A stretch of 33,549 nucleotides of DNA from Gyrodactylus bullatarudis (GCA_012064415.1 SSNU01000130.1:1-33549), one strand, 5' to 3'. Positions 20,167-29,351 are shown, counted from the first letter of the stretch. A program made the numbers and translations. Notes: generated by a model not told the origin, from the sequence alone.

Positions 20167-20636
20167 TACAGTCATCCGACGAAATTAGAGGACAATTAAA
20201 CGAATTTAGTGAAGAGCAATACAAAATTAGTAAACATTTGACAAAATTAGAAGAGAGTGGATCGTAATTGAAAAAGGGAGAAGACAAAAAAAGTGGACAA
20301 TTATACGAATTTAGAAAAACAGTTTTTCGTTTTTAAGCGAATTGTGTTCAAAATTAGTGAAATGAGATAATTACAGGTTACCTTTTATACAAAACTAGTG
20401 GACAGCTTTACATTTTTAGGCGATTTTTTTTCGTTATTACAGGAGACTTTTCCAATATTAGTAAAGAGGCTAATCGAAATTAGAGGAATCCTTTTTTTTC
20501 TATTTTATTGAAAAAAACACTGCAGTCGTCCGATGAAATTATAGAACAAATAGAAGAGGACTATAACCAATGAAATTTCTCATACTACTTTTAACCTTTC
20601 CAACCATGTTTTCTCATCAGTGATTCTTAAACATTC

Positions 20637-21652
20637 ATGGCTAGAGCTATAATCGACAACTCTTAAATTGAAGTTGGAGTTAACATTCTTAACAACAATG
20701 ATGATATCGATAACTTGGCAAATTCCCTGAATTGTTCAAGAAGTGCTGCGTATAGTTTAAGAAAAAAAGCATTTTCCCATGAGACTGGAAATTATGTTAC
20801 ATATCAAACTCAAAAACGTGGACGCAAACCCCTAGAGCTATCACAAGAACTGAAGGCAAGATTTATCCAAGAAATTACTAATGATTGTCTCTTAACAAGA
20901 CAAGAACTGGTTGAAATTCTTCAAATTTCCGAAAGGCAACTCAGTAAACTCTTCAAAGAATGTCAAGTGACTCGAAAGCGAGTTAAGGTTCTTTTTGAAG
21001 TCCAAGATGACGAAATAACTCTGAATGATCGAAGAGAATATGCTAATTGGTTTTACACAGAAAATCGTCAGGATATTCTCAATCTTTATTTTCTGGATGA
21101 AACTGGATTTAACATTCACACTCAAAAAGAATACGGATGGAGCCTAACAGGTATTGTCATTAAATTATTCTCTTGTTTTTAGGTGAAACCCCTGTAATTC
21201 AGGTTGATAGAAGAAGACGAAATAAAACGCTTCTAATGGTTATAGGAACAAATGGAATTGTCGATCATACAACTATTGATGGAGCTTGCAATAGTCAAAT
21301 CCTTCAACAATTTGTAATAGAAAAATTGAACTTTTCTTTGCCAATGAATTCAACTTTAGTTATGGATAATGTGATATTCCACAAAGCAAACATTGTGAGA
21401 GCTGCTTTCAGAGAAGATATAAGAAAGGTTTTTCTTCCAAGGTATTCACCACAATTAAATCCAATTGAAGAAGTCTTCAGCCAGCTGAAAAATATTTACA
21501 AGAGTCTACGAACGAGGACCAACGAGGAACTATTAGAAAATATTCTTATATCTATCGGGAGAATTGAAAATAACGATTTTACGCCTTTTTATGAGCACAT
21601 GCTTGCCTACATGAGAAAGGCGTTGAGGGAAGAACCATTCAATAGAATTTGA
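20637..21652 (+). pseudogene. Tc1/mariner-type transposase, two exons, one early stop
   Basis: This is the DDE transposase of the surrounding element. From ATG at 20637 the frame reads MARAIIDNS, then TAA (20664-20666), and then continues open. It gives an HTH region (DIDNLANSLNCSRSAAYSLR), a second DNA-binding part with KRGRKPLELS, and a DDE catalytic domain: D154 in FLDETGFN, D233 in VMDNVIFHK, E267 in NPIEEVF. That is 33 residues between the last two, or 34 if the second E is used. Exon 1 ends at 21150 (ACAG|GTATTG) and exon 2 starts at 21183 (TTTTTAG|GTGAA); the 32-base gap restores GWSLTGETPVIQV. Joined length is 327 residues, normal for the family. The TAA may kill this copy unless translation starts downstream. 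Confidence 0.82.
21151..21182 (+). other. Predicted 32-base intron in the transposase
   Basis: The interval begins GTATTG and ends TTGTTTTTAG. Removing it restores a continuous transposase domain in phase 1 (SLT-G|ETPVI). Keeping it gives a stop at its 3' end. The pyrimidine-rich 3' end and correct GT...AG favour a real intron over a simple indel. Confidence 0.65.
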
Positions 21653-22019
21653 TATTTATCCGTATTATACTCGAAATATTTTTTAATAAAAAAAAAGGAT
21701 TCCTCTAATTTCGATTAGCCTCTTTACTAATATTGGAAAAGTCTCCTGTAATAACGAAAAAAAATCGCCTAAAAATGTAAAGCTGTCCACTAGTTTTGTA
21801 TAAAAGGTAACCTGTAATTATCTCATTTCACTAATTTTGAACACAATTCGCTTAAAAACGAAAAACTGTTTTTCTAAATTCGTATAATTGTCCACTTTTT
21901 TTGTCTTCTCCCTTTTTCAATTACGATCCACTCTCTTCTAATTTTGTCAAATGTTTACTAATTTTGTATTGCTCTTCACTAAATTCGTTTAATTGTCCTC
22001 TAATTTCGTCGGATGACTG

Positions 22020-22669
22020 TAATTAGTAAATGAAAGTTATTAATAATTATAATCGATTTGATACTTCTAAATTAATTGATAAGAGTAGCATTATTTTCAT
22101 TTCAAATAACTAGACAATTTTTTGACATCATTAATGAAAAAAAGAACTGTTTGGTAGAATGCGATAAAGATTTTGATTATTTCTGAAATAACACCTCTAT
22201 TTTAATTAACCTTGATATGATTACAATAAGTTTATATATTTCTTTGACAAAAAAACCTTGTAGTTGGTTCTATCCCTCTGAACTTTTATGAAAATTAAAT
22301 TTTCTTCTAGATAGATCTGATCAATGGCCTGTGAGCTTTCTAACATCAAAAATTTCTATTTATCTATATGCATCCTACCCCTTGACTAATAATAGGGTAA
22401 TTTTTCAAAGTTATTTTTCCATAATTTACGCATTTACAGGAAGAAAAATAGATAAACATCAAATAATGCTAAAATATTTACCTTTTTCGTCTTTTGCTAT
22501 GTTGACATTAGCATAAGGGAAAATATCATCAAGTTTATTAGTGAAAATATCACTCTGTTCTCAGAATTAATTCAACAAAAGATTCTATTGGGACAAGTTA
22601 GTGAAAGCAAACTTCTTCTCTTTTTTGTAAAGTCTGAAATTGATTAGCGAACGAAATATACATAATCTA
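22020..22669. other. Spacer between two transposons, no gene
   Basis: A/T-rich sequence; the short frame at 22331-22516 has no recognisable domain. Confidence 0.35.
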
Positions 22670-22801
22670 TACCTTTTGCAGGTCATTTTAAGAGAAAGTG
22701 TTGAACAAACTGCTCTTAACCAAACTGCTTGTTGAAAAAATAATTGTTTTCATTTTACAAGTCGTTAAAAGGGGGGTTTATTTATATGTCTCAACGTAAA
22801 A

Positions 22802-23303
22802 TTTTATACGAGAAAGGCGATGCCTGTGATTTATCAAGAAATAAGTACTATATTTCAGGCATACTCTTCTGTCTTAATGTCCCAATGAATATTGTTATAT
22901 TGTCACAGATTAGTAACCCAAATTGTTCCAAAAAACATTTATTACATTATGTCAGGATAGTAGTGTCACCACAATCGAACACGTGTGTATCTATTAACCA
23001 TTTTGTGTATAGTATAGCTTAAGAATTATTATAATTATTCATTGTATGTGTAGAAGTATGTCCATCCACGCTCCTCACAAAGTACTTTCTTGGAAGGACT
23101 ATCAATATATTAGTCATTTTCACACCTGTAATCTGAGCATACATATTGTACATGTACGATGAAAGGCCAACCAATCAGATATTGTTTTGCTCATAATGTA
23201 ATTATGTAATGTATTTATATTGGCATGTAAAGACTGAAGAGTATGCCTGAAATATAGTACTTATTTCTTGATAAATCACAGGCATCGCCTTTCTCGTATA
23301 AAA
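22802..23303. repeat. Fold-back element nested in transposon 2
   Basis: TTTTATACGAGAAAGGCGAT at 22802 and the following 50 bases are mirrored almost perfectly at 23229-23303 (arms about 75 bp). The loop of about 355 bp has no coding sequence I can recognise. It lies between the left inverted repeat and the transposase start, so it would sit in the 5' leader or promoter of that gene. It is probably a MITE that jumped into the transposon. Confidence 0.75.
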
Positions 23304-23470
23304 TGATTGAAAGCATTTCCAGAGTTAAAGATGACATTAATAATCATCTCAAAGATCAAAATTTCAAAGTAAAATTTTAAGGTCGTTAAACTCACTCTGA
23401 TTGGTTAAAGATTTCAAACTAATTTTTTCCAAACTTCCCAAGTACATTTTGTCTACTACGCTAGGGAAAG

Positions 23471-24430
23471 ATGGCTCAACATGATCAGAATGTGAGAAAA
23501 AAAGTTTTGGATTTGTATAGGAACGGCGGGAACTGGAGGGAATATGCTAAGATGTCTGATGTTCCTTATTCCACAGCTTACCGTTGGGTTCGAAATGACA
23601 ATGATTTACCTCTACCAAGAGGAGGTGTAAATAATTTAAAGAAGACTCAAGTTAAGGTTCAGAGTCTTATTGAATTTATCGAAGAAAATCCAGCAGCAAC
23701 ACTTAAAGAGTGCTGTCTTCACCACGAACGAAATTTTAATGAGTCACTGTCAATTTCAAGTGTAAGAAATTGGCTAAATGGAGAATTCTTCACATTAAAA
23801 AAGATGCAACATATCCCTATGAATATTAACACTGAAGATAATAAACAGAAAAGATTCGAATATTTGGAAATATTATTCGAACACAGAGCTGAAGGGAGAA
23901 TAATCCTTTATCAAGACGAAACAAACTTTAATTTATACTGTTCAAGATCTCAGGGAAGATCAAGAATTGGGGAGAAATGTAACGTGGTTAACACAAACTC
24001 CAAAGGTCAGAATCTCCATTGTATAGGAGTAATTTCAAATCAAAGGTTAATTGACTTCAAAATTAAAAGAGGAAGCTTGAAAAAAGACGGTTTCAAAGAT
24101 TATCTCATTTATTTGAAGGAAAAATGTCAGAATGATGGTCTTTTTCCCTGTACTCTCGTAATTGACAATGCTCCATGTCATTCAAATTGTGAAGAGGGAC
24201 TGGTTGATGAGGATTTAAAAATTTTAAGGCTAGTTCCTTATTCTTACCTAATAAATCCAATTGAAAAGGTTTGGAGCTCATTTAAAAGCCAAATAAAAAG
24301 CTATTAGAATGAGAGAAGACAAGATATTATCGATTATTCAAGCAATGGAGGTGATCTTCCAAAATGTGAATATAATATGAGAATTTTAAAAATTGGGGCT
24401 GAACGAGCTATAACTTTCTTTTTGATTTGA
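23471..24430 (+). pseudogene. Tc1/mariner-type transposase 2, near-intact with late TAG
   Basis: This is the DDE transposase of the element it sits in. From ATG 23471 it runs 278 codons to TAG 24305-24307. In the same frame 40 more codons follow to TGA 24428-24430 (NERRQDIIDYSS..., RILKIGAERA), which looks like the normal C terminus (total about 319). The N-terminal HTH is VRKKVLDLYRNGGNWREYAK with SDVPYSTAYRWVR. The catalytic residues are D149 (YQDETNFN), D232 (VIDNAPCHS) and E265 (NPIEKVW), 32 residues between the last two. The usual Y-S-P before the third block is Y-S-Y here. The catalytic core is complete, so the TAG may or may not abolish activity. Confidence 0.83.
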
Positions 24431-24623
24431 GTTTATTTTTTAGTAACAGTACTGTTAATTAATCCGTCATACCATTAATTATATGTATATCTGAATGGAC
24501 TGTTGTACATATACTTCTATGTAATTACACTTCATTTATACTCCATTTTGTATACCTTTATAATGAAAACAATTATCTAGCAGTTTGTTCAACACTTTCT
24601 CTCAAAATAACCTGCAAAAGGTA

Positions 24624-24979
24624 TATTAATTATAATCATAAGAGATAGATTTTGGAAATTTTCGATTTCTAGCCTGGGTCAGAATCTGAATTCGCTCTCC
24701 AGGAGAATTTGAATGATGTATAAAACATATGATCCAAAACCTATTTATAAAACAATGATTTTGTATTAAAATTAACGTGTTTCTTTAATTTTGACCATTT
24801 ATATCATATTTTTCTCCTTATTATTTCCAATATAGTATTTGTGAAATTAGTCTTACGGATCAACTATTTCTATTGAAAACCTTTATATCTTCTATGACTA
24901 CTTGAAAGTAATAATACAAAATTTAGTACCAAATTTAAGAGAATTTTTACTGAAAATGGAACTATCAATGCCAATTTGG
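24624..24979. other. No gene seen
   Basis: Ordinary A/T-rich intronic DNA; nothing is supported. Confidence 0.35.
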
Positions 24980-25036
24980 AAAAAAATTGGGGTCCGAATG
25001 AGAGGTGAGAGAGATACCACTACGCCACACCGGGCA
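24980..25036 (-). ncRNA. tRNA-like / SINE-head Pol III unit, truncated
   Basis: On the minus strand GCCCGGTGTGGCG is followed by TGGCGTAGTGGT (25027-25016), a good tRNA A box. After a shortened middle comes TTCGGACCCC (24999-24990), a weak B box, and then a T7 run (24986-24980) fit to stop RNA polymerase III. The distance between boxes is too short for a whole tRNA and no acceptor stem closes, so it is not a functional tRNA. A tRNA-derived SINE fragment or tRNA pseudogene fits best. Confidence 0.45.
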
Positions 25037-25588
25037 AAGTAGGTGGTACTGATCGACTCAAGAGCATATTCTCTCAGAATTGAGACAAAAGACTAAAAAA
25101 TTGTGAAATTTCGGCCAAAAAATTATCTTTCAAAAAAAAAAGTTCTACTTTTAAGTACAGATCTATGATGAGAAAAATCTATTTATCATAGGAAAATTGG
25201 GGTGTGCGATTTCTCATACTCCAAAACTGGGGCACAACTGTATCCGAAAATTCTACCGTTATATCTTTTTAGGTTATATTTTTCTATGCTTCTGATATGA
25301 GAAAAAATTCTGGAAATTATCAAATTTTGAACCTTCTAAAACTGAGTCGAAACAAGAGAAAAGTTATCAGAAAATTTAAAGTTATTTTTAAATGCGTGAG
25401 TAAATAGAAAGGGTTACACTACTTTCAAAGTTGTTGAGAAAGTCTGAAATTTTTAAGTTTCTTTTAGAGAATTTAGACATATCTCAGTGCATAAGAGATA
25501 ATGACTGGTTTCTTTGGAGCCCGACGTAAAAGGTGTGTAGATTTAAAGATAAAAATAATTATAATTATAATCTTAAATTATTAGACTT
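25037..25588. other. No gene; faint relic of the 31925 fold-back family
   Basis: TTTTTCTATGCTTCTGATATGAGA (as TTCTATGCTTCTGATATGAG near 25282) resembles an arm block of the element at 31925-32415 (CATGCTTCTGAAATAAGAT). Otherwise nothing is supported. Confidence 0.3.
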
Positions 25589-25825
25589 GAAATTCCGTAA
25601 AACTAATGTGACCGCCTGTAATTTTGTTTTAATTATAATCTTTGTGGTATTTAAAAATTCCACCATTTCTTAATGAGTTAAACTTTTTAGTTGTTATATA
25701 AGTTTATGAGAAAGTTTAAATTTTCTGAAATTTTGTTCATATCACACCAGGATCATTTAAAAACCAAGTTCACAAATATTATTTTTTAAATATTCCAGGT
25801 GGTTTCATTAGTTTCTCGAAATCTC
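25589..25825. repeat. Hairpin MITE copy 2, beside the GPCR splice donor
   Basis: GAAATTCCGTAAAACTAATG with GACCGCCTGTAATTTTG at the left is mirrored at the right by CCAGGTGGTTTCATTAG and TCTCGAAATCTC. These are the same ends as the 124-bp copy at 19023, with a longer interior. Its right end is 42 bp from the predicted 5' splice site of the receptor's large intron. Confidence 0.65.
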
Positions 25826-25867
25826 ATTTCAAAGTCTACTCTTTATCATATGATAAAAATGACTTAC

Positions 25868-26314
25868 CTGAAAGCGATCCAAAGCAATTGCCGTGATACT
25901 CAGAGTTGACACGAATAGGTTGACTGATTGGGAGAAATCGGCCACCTTACAAGTTGCATTAGACATGATGAATCCAATCAACTTGTAAACCCCGAGCGGT
26001 TGACTAATTAGGCATAATATCAAATCCCCAACTGCCAAATTTGCAATGACAATGTTTCTTGAGGTTCTCATCTTGTTATTTCTGACAACTGCATATATAA
26101 TTAATGACGAGCCAATCGATCCGAACGTGATCATGATTGCGAAGAGGCTAATTACTATTATTTTGTCTGGCCAGGGAAATTGTGCACGGCCAAATAGTTT
26201 GGCACAATCTATAAAATCCTGAATGCTCTGATCACAAACATTGTATTTTGATATCAGAAGTTGACAGCAAGTTTTTACAGCCAGAGGAGAAATCCCCTTC
26301 ACTGTATGATTCAT
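25868..26314 (-). CDS. Neuropeptide Y/F-type GPCR, first coding exon (TM1-TM3)
   Basis: Residues 1-149 of a 393-residue receptor. ATG at 26314-26312 has A at -3. The extracellular N terminus is about 50 residues, with an N-glycosylation site (NHT) and cysteines at 16, 17, 27 and 37. TM1 is about 52-77, TM2 about 88-112 with NLAVGDL (D97, position 2.50), C122 for the ECL1-ECL2 disulfide, TM3 about 124-145, then DRF (146-148) in place of DRY. Position 1.50 is S69 where almost all class A receptors have N. The exon ends on a whole codon, CAG|GTAAGTC. An alternative 3' splice site (ATTTTTCAG, 26327-26329) four codons above the ATG and in frame leaves open a further 5' exon. The next exon is 21.5 kb away at 4401-3667. 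Confidence 0.87.
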
Positions 26315-27140
26315 GTTTCTGAGATTCTGAAAAATTTGAGTTTGAAGAAATCCAAGGGAAATATTTTTTAAAGTATATATTAAAAGGATCAGAATTCTAG
26401 CAACTTAATCTTATTGGAAGGATGATTCTGATTGGTCAAGTTTGTATTAACCAATGGTGATCATCGTTTGGTGAACTTTATTTGGAATGTTTTATCATTA
26501 CTTTTTTGAGCTTTCATTTTCCTTAGTTTAAAATAAATTTAACCCAATGGGCCAGAACTCAATGTACTGAAGGACTGGGAGTCAAAAGAAGGAAAAATTG
26601 AGATTCTCAACTTCATTTCAATTAATTTTATTATATTCCAAAAATTTTTATTTGTTCTCATAAGAATAAATAAAAATCTTCTGTACTAAAAACTAACTGG
26701 ATAATTTTGCCAATGAGTTGTCATGCGAAAGGGAATTGAGTTTATTCTAGTTGTATTATTATTAGGGACAGCAAATTTGTGTTTTTTTATATGTTGCTTT
26801 TTTCCTTTTCCTTATTCGAAAATATAAACATTTGATATCTAACAATGTTAGATTCTAACATGGCGATTTTTCCTTACTCTTCTACTTGAAAAGAAATAAA
26901 TTCACACTTGAGTAACTAAACCTAATTGACATGAATTTACAAAAATCTCATTATTTTTCTCCAATTTTTTAAACGAAACAAAACTTCCAAAAAAATTCAA
27001 TTTGACAAGAATTTTGTCATTTTTTGAAATCATAACTTTCAAAATTTTTATCGATTTCAAAGATTTGGAACAGCTAAACGCTGATATTTGAGATCAACAT
27101 CAATCTTCGAAATCGATCAATATTCTGTTTGCACAACCAG
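26315..27140. other. Upstream flank of the GPCR gene
   Basis: No gene is seen. On the minus strand there is a TATATA-type stretch near 26375 and CCAAT-type motifs near 26432 and 26452 that could form a promoter; in A/T-rich DNA this is weak. Around 26990-27080 decayed fold-back-MITE-like sequence occurs (AAATCATAACTTTCAAAATT). Confidence 0.35.
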
Positions 27141-27257
27141 GACCCTAATAGACCTACTTTAAAGTACAATGACAAGTTATTTATTTATTGAAAAACTGTG
27201 AATATACACAAATGAATGGGAGTGTAGTTTTAAACTCCACAAATACGGTTCTCAACT
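27141..27257 (-). repeat. Dispersed ~120-bp repeat, copy 2
   Basis: Reverse-complement partner of 7431-7551, sharing GAGAACCGTATTTGTGGAGT and the end GTAGGTCTATTAGGGTCC. It lies upstream of the receptor's first coding exon, while copy 1 is inside the intron in the other orientation. Confidence 0.7.
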
Positions 27258-27356
27258 GTATTGAAACTTGTTACATTGATTGGTTGAAAAATTATTAAGT
27301 ATTAAGCCTGAAAATGTTATTAAAATATCTCCTGATAGCTTGGTTCACCAGTTGGG

Positions 27357-28033
27357 TATGCATTTTTTGCCTTTTTTCATCCAAAAAAGCCTTTTTTAGC
27401 CTTTTTGAATTTACTTCTTGAAAGGCCTTTTTTGCATTAAAATAAATAAGGATCCCCTTGCCAATCTCAGATACAATCAATCATTAATAAAAATGACATT
27501 ATACGCTTAAATTTTCACTCAGGATACGATTTCAATGCAAAAATCGAAGGCTGTTAACTTTAAAATCATCATGATATTCTACATTTAATGCTTCTAGTAA
27601 TTAAAGTTTACAACTTAATTTTAACAGAAATCCAAGCTAAAATTAAATACTAAGTTCGAAAATTCAATTGAAACTTCCCTGTACTTTCCAAAGCTAGGGA
27701 AAATCATAAGCAAAATGGTCCAAACGAATATTTATAAAATATAATCAATCAGATTTCAGAGATTCTTGATACATTTTTACTTAATTCATTGGATGATCAT
27801 TCTTAACCAATGATAATTAAAAATCATTTGTTAAAGGTGGGTTGAAAACGGTTGTGATAAAAATTCTTTTTGAAAAATTGAACCAGTTTGTATCCATACC
27901 ATGCAAATTGCAATACTTCACCGGTAAAATGTATTCAGTTTAACCGAAAATTTTTATCTGCCTTTTTTTCAAAATTTTGCCTGAAAAATGCCTTTTTTTC
28001 ATTCAAAAAACTGCCTTTTTCTGGTTGCCCTAG
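27357..28033. repeat. GCCTTTTTT-repeat element remnant
   Basis: GCCTTTTTT-type units occur four times in 27357-27436 and four times in 27960-28025, all in the same orientation. The right edge reads on the minus strand CTAGGGCAACCAGAAAAAGG. Multiple short subterminal AAAAAGGC repeats behind a TAGGGCA-type end are typical of hAT-like non-autonomous elements, but no matching left end was found. The sequence between the two clusters is non-coding. Confidence 0.45.
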
Positions 28034-28194
28034 TAATAACTTATTACACGTTTTATAGATTTGAAATCGCCCCTTCCTCTATCGTCGTCAAGAATTTGAA
28101 TTTTGCAGTTGTCTTCTATCTTGAAAGTAGGAATTTGCCAGCATCTTGAACATTTTCCTTCGAAAATCAATTCCTCAGACACACAATTCACTGA

Positions 28195-28317
28195 CCTTCT
28201 CAGTGTGTTTGGGTAATGAAGGCTTATTAGTAAGACTCACTAAAGTTACACTGATTACCATCATACACTAGTGAATTACCAAGACTCACTGATTTACCAA
28301 ACTCACAGTAACATATA
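28195..28317. repeat. Single transposon end with subterminal CTCACT repeats
   Basis: Several ACTCACT / TTACCAA units lead to CTCACAGTAACATATATA at the right edge. This resembles the terminus of the element at 13567-14374 (TCACTGTAACATATATA). No opposite end is seen, so it is a solo or decayed end. Confidence 0.5.
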
Positions 28318-29351
28318 TACCAGCAAACTTCATTTTTCAATTGGTTTACAAGAAAAAATCTTCTTTTTTCTCAGGCATGCTTCTGGAACATATTGTCTTT
28401 TGGTTTGGAGAAAAAAAAAGATGTTTATTTCATTCTCTCAATAAAGTGATAATGTTTCCTTCAATGTTTGTAACACCTCTTTATATTTTTCTTAATAAAC
28501 AAAGCTAAACTGAAAAGATATAACATGGCCAGGAAGTCCGAATTAGGGAGCGTAGATTTTTTGAATCAATTAATCGGATGTTATTCTTGTTGAAGGAAAA
28601 CATTCTATTGTACTATAGATGAAAGAATAAATAAAGTTGGTGGTGAACAAAAGGAAAATATATTCGTCACAAAATACTCTTATAATCATTATCATTTTAC
28701 TTGATTTGATTATCGCGCAAATTTTCTTTTCGTCTGAGTCTCGCACATTTATACACTAATAGACGCAAAATTTAAATTTCTATTCAATGATATCCGGCTG
28801 TTAGGATATTAGTTAATTTCACTAATTGATTTTGATAGGTTAGTTACTCCAGTTTTGGGAAAATGTAAATTTTTGTTTTTATTGCAAATATCTCCGAAAC
28901 TGAATAGAATTCAAAATATTATTTTTGCAATGCATATTAAGCTAGCCTCTTCGATGAAAAATTGTTGATTTGATTGAGCAAACCATATTTTTAGAGATTT
29001 TTGAGTGCTGAAAAATAATATAAAATCCATTTTTTCTGAAATTGCGTTCTCGCAGATTAGTCCCTAAATTTTTTAAAATTTAAGTTTACAAATTAAATGC
29101 AAGAACTATTCAAACAAAATAAATAATTTCGAAAATCACTGTTTTAATAATGGCTATTATTCAATTATTTTATTAGAATTAAAAAATTGTACAGTACTTT
29201 ATTAACCCTCAACTTGAGATGTTCAAATTTCGGTAACATTTTCATCTATCTATCTATGAAAAACTCAATTAACATTCAGTTTATCCACGAATCATTTTTA
29301 TAATTAAGATAAGAATGATTTTAATTTAATCAAATTACAGTTTATCTACAC
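28318..29351. other. No gene seen
   Basis: About 1 kb of A/T-rich DNA with no supported coding region or repeat. Confidence 0.35.

Larger units (their letters stand above)
20169..22019 (+). mobile_element. Complete Tc1/mariner-type transposon with 332-bp inverted repeats
   Basis: It is flanked by TA on both sides (20167-20168 and 22020-22021). The ends are CAGTCATCCGACGAAATTAG and its complement. The terminal inverted repeats span 20169-20500 and 21688-22019 and look almost identical by eye. They are built from recurring AAATTAGT/GAATTTAGTG-like units, often followed by GACA, spaced a few tens of bases apart; these are candidate transposase binding sites. The interior carries one transposase gene in two exons. 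Near 20522 a second, diverged copy of the end sequence occurs (CAGTCGTCCGATGAAATTAT). Near-identical arms suggest recent movement, despite the nonsense codon in the transposase. Confidence 0.9.
22670..24623 (+). mobile_element. Tc1/mariner-type transposon 2 (~1.95 kb)
   Basis: The ends are TACCTTTTGCAGGT at 22670 and its complement ending at 24623, each next to TA. The inverted repeats cover about 50 bp (AGAGAAAGTGTTGAACAAAC shared), then a 24-bp insertion in the left arm, then a further ATAATTGTTTTCATT block shared by both. The transposase gene lies in the right half. A separate 502-bp fold-back element is nested upstream of the gene at 22802-23303. The target was TA, as expected for the superfamily. 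Confidence 0.87.
4402..25867 (-). other. 21.5-kb phase-0 intron of the GPCR gene
   Basis: The donor reads CAG|GTAAGTC (junction 25868/25867) and the acceptor TTATTTTCAG|GTT (junction 4402/4401). Both match consensus closely, and both exons are in phase 0. The junction falls immediately after the TM3 DRFQ motif; an intron near DRY is recurrent in rhodopsin-class genes. The intron is 21,466 bp and holds nearly all the mobile elements in the window, on both strands. Splicing is inferred from the exact domain continuity, not observed. Confidence 0.82.

Noticed and set aside
22744..23022. 92-codon frame in transposon 2 as a second gene
   Set aside because: It lies in the left arm and loop of a nested fold-back element, with no motif.
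20664..24307. Reassigned stop codons (TAA/TAG read as sense), because both transposases run on past one stop
   Set aside because: The receptor ends in TGA and the two larger RT copies in TAA at expected places, and several dead elements contain all three stops. Single nonsense mutations in old transposons explain it better.
24980..25036. A functional tRNA gene
   Set aside because: The box spacing is too short and no acceptor stem or anticodon arm forms.
27295..27480. Lys-rich 61-codon minus-strand frame
   Set aside because: Its composition comes from the GCCTTTTTT repeat units read as AAAAAAGGC.
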